DNA of 32,408 nt from Solirubrobacterales bacterium (lineage in GTDB: Bacteria > Actinomycetota > Thermoleophilia > Solirubrobacterales > Solirubrobacteraceae), in NCBI GenBank assembly GCA_019244745.1, contig JAFASF010000100.1, positions 1 to 32,408 of the forward strand, in the 5' to 3' direction. Made by a program: the position numbers and the translations under genes. Position 1 is the stretch's first letter, and each line of letters opens with the position of its first letter. Below the pieces are notes generated by a model. The model had not been told where the DNA came from. It did not search any database and worked only from the letters and a program-made list of their open reading frames with translations. Of the stretch, positions 32,038 to 32,408 are shown piece by piece.

Positions 32038-32266
32038 CTAGTGTCGTGAGTCGAGAATTGGATGGCATTCGAGCGCTCGAGGGCGGCCCGCTCGGCATCC
32101 AGCCTCGCCAAAACGAAGGGCCGCCCTCGAGTCATCCGGTTGGCGGCGGCTGCGCTGCGTCCTCGTCGCCTCGCGTAGCGCTGCTACGACTCGGCTCCTG
32201 CGTCCTTGCGCAGCGCCCGCCAGTGACCGCTCTCGGTGCCACCGAATTTTCGACCCGCGACACTAG
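32038..32266 (-). repeat. structured 229-bp element, copy 2 (inverted relative to copy 1)
   Basis: The ends begin CTAGTGTCG and finish CGACACTAG, and 30-base arms match at 25 positions. The arm sequence is unlike that of copy 1. In the element's own direction (minus strand) the long arm GCGCTGCG/CGCAGCGC replaces CCTGGC/GCCAGG of copy 1, and the cap CGTAGC/GCTACG replaces TGTAGC/GCTACA, so pairing is kept while bases change. The core hairpin CTCGAGGGCGGCCC/GGGCCGCCCTCGAG is a perfect 14-base stem here. The invariant core is 32065-32143. It lies between coxB and the next oxidase gene of module 2. Confidence 0.8.
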
Positions 32267-32299
32267 AACGAAGGAGCAAGAACTGGAGGAGACTCGCTG

Positions 32300-32408
32300 A
32301 TGGCAACCACCGTCGCGGAACCCGCCGTCCGTCAGCCACAACGCACGCGCGTTCCCCTCCCGCCGAAGCTTCGTGCCGCCGGCTGGTACCGCGCAGCTCT
32401 GTTCAGCG
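32300..32408 (+). CDS. start of a further oxidase gene, probably subunit I (cut by window end)
   Basis: ATG 32300, with GGAGGAG about eight bases upstream, begins MATTVAEPAVRQPQRTRVPL and continues to GWYRAALFS at the window edge. A Pro/Arg-rich cytoplasmic head ending in GWYRxxLFS just before the first helix is what I would expect of a heme-copper oxidase subunit I (compare W-x-x-T-T-D-H-K in module 1). It follows coxB. Only 36 codons are visible, so this is mostly context. Confidence 0.5.
   Translation, partial: MATTVAEPAVRQPQRTRVPLPPKLRAAGWYRAALFS

Noticed and set aside
29419-32266. Repeats as a CRISPR array or integron attC sites
   Set aside because: Only two copies, inverted and 2.4 kb apart; no spacers; ends lack the attC core and no integrase is nearby.

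Overview
The window is high-GC bacterial DNA with GTG and TTG starts, a SARP/BTAD regulator, several apparently leaderless promoters, a two-rhodanese CRIGERS sulfurtransferase and tRNA genes without encoded CCA. Together these point to an actinobacterium. A Thermoleophilia-like (Solirubrobacterales/Gaiellales) lineage is my inference and was not tested against any database.

Left third (1-11140): an accessory-looking region. It holds a cold-shock-domain pseudogene with two in-frame stops, and a large AfsR-like regulator divergent from an FAD monooxygenase. Next come tRNA-His, a small conserved-looking protein, a SAM methyltransferase and the wreck of a serine-recombinase element whose catalytic Ser codon is now Pro. 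A secreted SGNH-type hydrolase, a frameshifted lipoprotein with a BAAT-like domain, a SnoaL/NTF2-like protein, tRNA-Arg(TCT) and tRNA-Pro(TGG) complete it. Decayed genes and long empty gaps are concentrated here.

Middle (11200-23460): housekeeping and metabolic genes. DUF1015, OsmC and a NudL-type CoA pyrophosphatase run rightward and meet a two-domain sulfurtransferase head-on. A short leftward pair (one-helix protein and Rossmann protein) and a secreted repeat-domain protein with a strong hairpin behind it follow. Then comes a tight operon of acyl-CoA dehydrogenase, 3-hydroxyacyl-CoA dehydrogenase, Zn alcohol dehydrogenase and aldehyde dehydrogenase. It could oxidise an alcohol to an aldehyde and an acid and carry out the two oxidation steps of beta-oxidation; thiolase, hydratase and CoA ligase are not here. 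Thioredoxin reductase converges on it.

Right third (23500-32408): a leftward pair (YbhN-type membrane protein and PAP2-type membrane phosphatase) is divergent from a respiratory region. Oxidase module 1 is coxB, coxA (heme-copper type A1), ctaB (heme O synthase), a 37-residue membrane protein and a two-helix subunit-IV-like protein. A CBS-pair protein on the opposite strand separates it from module 2, which has a caa3-type coxB with a fused cytochrome c domain and the start of another gene, probably coxA.

The most interesting object is a pair of inverted 227/229-bp elements (29419-29645 and 32038-32266), one in each oxidase cluster. Their outer arms differ in sequence between copies, yet in each copy the left arm pairs with its own right arm. 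An internal hairpin covaries in the same way, and a 79-bp core is almost invariant. This is what a structured RNA, or a mobile element under selection for a fold, would look like. I do not recognise the family.
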